From NCBI RefSeq assembly GCF_036867415.1, contig NZ_JBAJHU010000001.1, positions 372,001 through 436,000 on the forward strand: DNA of 64,000 bases, given 5' to 3'. Each line of letters begins with the position of its first letter. Position 1 is the stretch's first letter. Under the pieces are notes generated by a model. That model saw nothing but the letters and a program-made list of their open reading frames with translations, was not told the DNA's origin and ran no database searches. This document shows, piece after piece, positions 60,036 to 64,000 of the stretch. Origin of the DNA: Rossellomorea sp036867415 (lineage in GTDB: Bacteria > Bacillota > Bacilli > Bacillales > Bacillaceae_B). A program made the translations under genes and the position numbers.

Positions 60036-60461
60036 GTGGCTGAAACATTATACGAAAAGATCTGGAATAAGCATGTCTTCCAGGAAGAACGGGATGCTGT
60101 TCGACTTGCAAAGCGAATTCCAAGGAATTGTTCACGGTATCGCACCCCAACTTGGATTGACTCAGCCCGGTCAAACGATTAGTTGTGGAGAAAGTTAACG
60201 TCCCCTCATGAAAAGTTCGGGTCATTGACCTTAGAGATTGGAACGGGTGAAATTGAGCAAGTATGGCTACTCAGACACTGAAGCCGTATAAATCAAATAC
60301 TCTTGAAATAAATGTAAGCGGTTCCCTGCGTGCAGGGACGACCGCCACCACAAGGAATACTCTTAAACGGTTTGGATGAAATCGATTCTACTTTGACTTA
60401 TCAAGATGCTATTGACTCCTTTGAAGAACATCACACAATACATTATCGGCTGAAATCTTAG
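60036..60461 (+). pseudogene. decayed aconitase-type (leuC/leuD-like) dehydratase remnant
   Basis: Read across three frames it spells LeuC-like pieces in order: VAETLYEKIWNKHV (start), FQGIVHGIAPQLGLTQPGQTISCGES, HEKFGSLTLEIGTGEIEQV, ATQTLKPYKSNTLEINVSGSLRAGTT, then a LeuD-like end LNGLDEIDSTLTYQDAIDSFEEHH. About 80 codons between the first two pieces and several hundred from the middle are missing, and stops and shifts separate the rest. The GTG start and GGGGGAAG site survive. Once an isomerase/hydratase gene pair in the catabolic operon; now nonfunctional. Confidence 0.85.
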
Positions 60462-60503
60462 CCTTCAAAGATATTAAGTTGAAAAAGTGATAGGAGGAAA
60501 ATC

Positions 60504-60755
60504 ATGAAACATAATCAAATCAAGGAACCGATTCGGAAGGTGTGGATCTGGATAGGTTTAGTGCTGCTTGTACTTGCGATTGTCCCTTGGTATTTCCCAT
60601 CAAGTGCTGTTGAACCCATCATTCTTGGATTTCCGTTATGGGCGTTTATTTCTACTGTTTTTTCCATCGCGTTATGCGGTTACCTGAGCTGGTTATGCGT
60701 GAGTCAATGGAACATTGTTGAAGATGAAGAAGAGCAGATGAAAGGGGGAGAATAA
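60504..60755 (+). CDS. DUF3311 small membrane subunit
   Basis: 83 residues, two helices (WIWIGLVLLVLAIVPWYF; LWAFISTVFSIALCGYLSWL) and an acidic tail. DUF3311 proteins are regularly encoded directly before SSS-family symporters, as here (3 bases gap). In B. subtilis the remembered pair is YhjC-YhjB. It is presumed to be an accessory subunit. TAGGAGG precedes the ATG. Confidence 0.88.
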   Translation: MKHNQIKEPIRKVWIWIGLVLLVLAIVPWYFPSSAVEPIILGFPLWAFISTVFSIALCGYLSWLCVSQWNIVEDEEEQMKGGE

Positions 60756-60758
60756 ATT

Positions 60759-62264
60759 ATGGATTTAACATTTGCGGGGCTCGATGGCATTATCATCTTG
60801 TCGGCATTTGCCATTATCATGCTGATCATTGGGTATTTGTCCGGAAGAGGGGAAAAGGACTTACATAAAAGTCTGTCCGGATATTACTTGGCGGGGAGAA
60901 ATTTAGGGTTTATTGCATTGTTCTTTACTCTTTATGCTACGCAGTATAGCGGAAATACAATTGTAGGGTACGCTCCATCTGCATATCGAACTGGATTTTC
61001 CTGGCTTCAGTCGATTTCATTCATGACAATCATCATCGGGATCTATCTTTTATTCGCTCCCAGACTTTATGTCATCGCTAAACGAAAGAATTTCGTCACT
61101 CCTACAGATTGGATTCAGCATCGATTTAAGTCGAAAGCTGTCACACTTCTTAGTATATTCCTCATGCTGTGGGGACTGGGGAATTATTTATTAGAACAAT
61201 TGGTTGCCATCGGTCAAGCCGTTTCCGGTATGACAGGTGGGACAGTGCCTTATCAGATTGCAGTCCTTGTATTTATCTTTGTCATGCTTGCCTATGAGTG
61301 GATGGGAGGAATGAAAGCAGTCGCTTTCACGGATGTGATGCAAGGGTTGATCCTGATGGTGGGGATCATTGTATTCCTGATTGGAGGATTATATCTGGTC
61401 GGAGGGAATTTAGGAGATGTGACCCGTTATATCAATGAGATGGAGCCAGCTAAAACAGCCGTTCCTCCAATGGAGGTATCCGTCAACTGGTTCAGTATGC
61501 TTCTGCTTGTTGGATTAGGTGCCAGTATTTATCCACATGCTGTTCAGAGGATATATTCTGCCCAGAGTGAGAAGACGTTGAAAAAGTCCTTTTCACGTAT
61601 GGCATGGATGCCTCCTATTACGACAGGGTTGGTTTTCGTCATCGGCATCATCGGAATCATGCTTTATCCCGGCCTTGATACAGGGGGTTCCGAACAAATT
61701 GTTGGGCTGATGGCCAACGATATCGCAGCGATCAATCCATTCTTCTATTGGGTGATGATCATCTTCTTCGGCGGGATTGTCGCAGCGATAGTTTCGACTG
61801 CCGATTCCGTACTACTGAGCTTTTCTTCCATGCTGTCGAATGACGTGTACGGCAAGTTTATCAACCCGGGTGCATCAGAACACAAGAAAGTGATGGTCGG
61901 AAAAGTTGGCGGCATCATCGCTGTATTCCTTCTGCTTTGGATTGCGTGGAATCCCCCGGGGACGTTATATGAAATCTTTGTCTTGAAATTTGAATTGCTG
62001 GTTCAAGTCTTCCCGGCGTTTGTTCTCGGTCTTTATTGGAAGCGGCTTGATAAACGATCTGTATTCTGGGGCATGCTGATCGGTGCAATTGTTGCGGGTC
62101 TCTTAACGTTCACGGGGCATAAAACCGTATATGGAATCCACGGCGGGGTCATTGGGTTATCCTTGAACTTCTTTATTTGTGTAGCAGGATCCCTGCTGGT
62201 CCCTGTTTCAAGCAGACAGTCGATTGCTGAAGAAGAACCGCTGTCTCTGAATGTGAAGGCATAA
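60759..62264 (+). CDS. sodium:solute symporter (SSS family)
   Basis: 501 residues, about 13 helices. Family signatures: LSGYYLAGRNLGFIALFFTLYATQYSGNTIVGY near the start, YEWMGGMKAVAFTDVMQGLILM, and ASIYPHAVQRIYSAQSEKTLKKS. It imports an organic acid with Na+; the GntR/CoA-transferase context implies a dicarboxylic or hydroxy acid. GGGGGAG precedes the ATG; the gene follows DUF3311 directly. Confidence 0.93.
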   Translation: MDLTFAGLDGIIILSAFAIIMLIIGYLSGRGEKDLHKSLSGYYLAGRNLGFIALFFTLYATQYSGNTIVGYAPSAYRTGFSWLQSISFMTIIIGIYLLFAPRLYVIAKRKNFVTPTDWIQHRFKSKAVTLLSIFLMLWGLGNYLLEQLVAIGQAVSGMTGGTVPYQIAVLVFIFVMLAYEWMGGMKAVAFTDVMQGLILMVGIIVFLIGGLYLVGGNLGDVTRYINEMEPAKTAVPPMEVSVNWFSMLLLVGLGASIYPHAVQRIYSAQSEKTLKKSFSRMAWMPPITTGLVFVIGIIGIMLYPGLDTGGSEQIVGLMANDIAAINPFFYWVMIIFFGGIVAAIVSTADSVLLSFSSMLSNDVYGKFINPGASEHKKVMVGKVGGIIAVFLLLWIAWNPPGTLYEIFVLKFELLVQVFPAFVLGLYWKRLDKRSVFWGMLIGAIVAGLLTFTGHKTVYGIHGGVIGLSLNFFICVAGSLLVPVSSRQSIAEEEPLSLNVKA

Positions 62265-62272
62265 GACGAAGG

Positions 62273-63520
62273 ATGATTCCAGAACATCAACAGATCAGCC
62301 GGAATGTCATTAGTGAACCTTGGAGAATGTTACTCTGCCTGCTTCTTGCCCAATTACTTGTTGCTTTTATCGGGAGAAGTGTCGGTCCTTTAGGTGTGCT
62401 GATCGGAGAAGATCTCTCGTTAAGTAAATCCCAGATTGGAATGCTGCCTGCCGCCCTTTTCCTGGGCCAGGCACTTTCTTCTATACCGATCGGTTTCGTT
62501 GCGGATCAGAATGGATCGAAACATTTATTGCTCCTGATTTCGTTATGTGTAGGTACCAGCTTTATCATCATGACCCTTTCTCATCACTTTTGGTTAGTGC
62601 TGCTTCTTGTCGTCATCGGCGGACTTGGGTATGGTGCCATGCACCCTGTTACCAATAGAGGGATCATTCATTGGTTCACACGTACACAGCGGGGATTTGC
62701 AATGGGTATTAAGTAAACCGGAATTACCTCGGGTTCAGCATTAGCAGGGCTCGTTCTTCTGCCCCTGGCAGGTATATATGGATGGAGGCATGTCGTAGCC
62801 ATTGCTTGTGTTCTTCTCATCATTGGGGGGATTGTCTCTTATTCCTATTATCATGATTCTATCAAGAAAACAAATATGGAGACTCAGAACCTGTCTTCTT
62901 TTTATCGCAGCATGCTCAACATGATGAGGAATAAACCACTCATGCTTGTAAGCATCAGCGCCATGGGATTGAGTGGATCTCAGTTGTGTTTAGTGACCTA
63001 TATTGTTATCTTCTGTTACGAATATTTGCATCTTTCCCTTCTTTTATCAGGTGTGCTGCTGGTCATTTCAGAAGTTTGTGGATCAGTCGGAAGGATTGTG
63101 TGGGGAATGATTAGTGACCGTTTATTTAACGGCAGGCGGGTCATGATCCTGATGATGATTTCGGGGATAGCCGGGTTATCGAGTATGACGCTGGCATTGA
63201 TTCCATCGTATACCTCATTTTGGGTCATGATCCCGATTACGATGGTGTTTGGATTTGCCATATCCGGCTTTAATGCAATCTGGATGAATGTCGCAAGCGA
63301 GGTGGTAGACCCTGAATACTCCGGCCTTTCGAGCGGGTTTAGCATTACGCTTGGTTCTATAGGCGTCATTACCCTGCCTCCGATCTTCGGATTCATTGTT
63401 GATCACTTCGGCAGCTTCACTGCAGGCTGGATGATGATCGCCGGCATCATGATACTCGTATTCACACTGTTACTGCTGCTATCCTTGGAGATGAAGGAGA
63501 AAAGAAGTATAGTACTATAA
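62273..63520 (+). pseudogene. MFS transporter interrupted by one nonsense codon
   Basis: The frame runs from ATG 62273 to TAA 62714-62716, then continues in the same frame to 63520, giving about 415 residues, the normal MFS length. The join reads MGIK-stop-TGITSGSA, where MFS proteins of this type usually have GIKQTG, so a CAA (Gln148) to TAA change is the simplest reading. No other frame break is visible, so the loss is probably recent, or a read-through/sequencing error. It lies eight bases after the SSS gene. Confidence 0.85.
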
Positions 63521-63548
63521 CTGGATTGAGATGGAAGGAGAATGGAAA

Positions 63549-64000
63549 GTGGAATTTAATCCTGCTGAGCTTAATGAAAAGCAAGTTTATAAGTTACTGA
63601 GCGGGTCGGTTGTCCCAAGACCCATTGCGTGGGTGTCTACTATATCCGATGAGGGTGAATTGAACCTGGCCCCGTTTAGTTTTTTCTCAGTAGCTTCAAG
63701 GAATCCTCCTATGCTCTCGATTTCTATTGGCCCTGGTGTAGGGGAGAGAGAAGGAACCGAAAAGGATACCCTGGTCAATATCCGGGGGCAAAAGGAATTC
63801 GTCATCAACGTCGTTCCAACATTTCTCGGCAATGCAATGCAAAAAAGTGCAGAAAATCTTCCGAGCCGCGTCAATGAATTTGAAGCTGCAGGTGTTACGC
63901 CTGTTGACAGCGTCGTCGTACAACCAAAACGAGTTAAAGAAGCACCAATCCAAATGGAATGCAAGCTCGACCAAATCATTCAACTTGGAAGTGACCACTT
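63549..64000 (+). CDS. flavin reductase-family protein, 3'-truncated by the window
   Basis: About 150 residues visible. Typical FMN-binding split-barrel segments: LLSGSVVPRPIAWVSTISDEG, NLAPFSFFSVASRNPPMLSISIG and DTLVNIRGQKEFVINVV. GTG 63549 is the start, with AAGGAG eight bases upstream. These proteins bind FMN and may act as NAD(P)H:FMN reductases or as hydrolase-like partners. It appears to be the last gene of the catabolic island. Confidence 0.87.
   Translation, partial: MEFNPAELNEKQVYKLLSGSVVPRPIAWVSTISDEGELNLAPFSFFSVASRNPPMLSISIGPGVGEREGTEKDTLVNIRGQKEFVINVVPTFLGNAMQKSAENLPSRVNEFEAAGVTPVDSVVVQPKRVKEAPIQMECKLDQIIQLGSDH

Overview
The window looks like chromosome from a spore-forming, low-to-moderate G+C member of the Bacillaceae. 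The grounds are a GerA-type germination receptor operon, a KinB-like sporulation kinase, PrsA and HtrA secretion-quality genes, a bacillithiol-type FosB, a DUF3231 protein, strong AGGAGG ribosome sites and frequent TTG/GTG starts. I cannot fix genus or species. No rRNA, tRNA, prophage, insertion sequence or CRISPR array was seen. Genes are short operons on both strands, separated by many intrinsic hairpin terminators and by unusually frequent intergenic repeats.

Layout. 0-4.4 kb: 3' end of a beta-clamp paralogue, a HAD phosphatase, a stand-alone EPSP synthase and a lipoprotein. 4.4-6.3 kb (minus strand): three very small membrane proteins followed by an acetyltransferase and a Nudix enzyme. 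6.4-13 kb: an ACR3/BASS-type transporter, a sigma factor with a C-terminal extension, a VOC protein, a nitronate monooxygenase, a hydrolase and a pyruvate-oxidase-type ThDP enzyme. 13.3-14.2 kb: a fluoride riboswitch driving two crcB genes. 14.9-16.4 kb: a second-type histidyl-tRNA synthetase behind a leader peptide with three consecutive His codons and a terminator, which is the most striking regulatory element here. 17-31 kb: a housekeeping and stress mixture of Nudix, GNAT, VOC and hydrolase genes, KinB-like kinase, an ECF sigma factor with a membrane partner, and FosB. 31-38 kb: a secreted HNH nuclease, a 1240-residue subtilisin-family protease and a convergent RRNPP-type regulator. 39.7-43.3 kb: the germination receptor operon. 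43.7-49.4 kb: DUF4256, a GyrI-like protein, a two-kinase fusion, a lipoprotein, an AraC regulator and an EamA exporter. 49.6-55.3 kb: an envelope-stress block (HtrA, PrsA, a secreted 28-residue-repeat protein, a two-component system). 55.5-57 kb: a membrane protein and DUF3231. 57.1-64 kb: an organic-acid catabolic island under a GntR regulator, partly decayed. It contains a lyase, a CoA-transferase, a leuCD-like relic, an SSS symporter, an MFS gene with a stop codon, and a flavin reductase cut by the window edge.

Two themes run across the window. First, the intergenic spaces carry several distinct families of short phased repeats. Three families have conserved cores recurring every 19-21 bp, one every 25 bp, one is a set of four 23-33 bp palindromes, and one is a dispersed GGGACAGG-type inverted repeat. 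Second, the right-hand catabolic island shows regulation intact (three identical TTGTATACAA palindromes) while its dehydratase and one transporter are broken, suggesting recent loss of a pathway. All family assignments are from recognised motifs and remembered homologues; nothing was searched or folded by computer.
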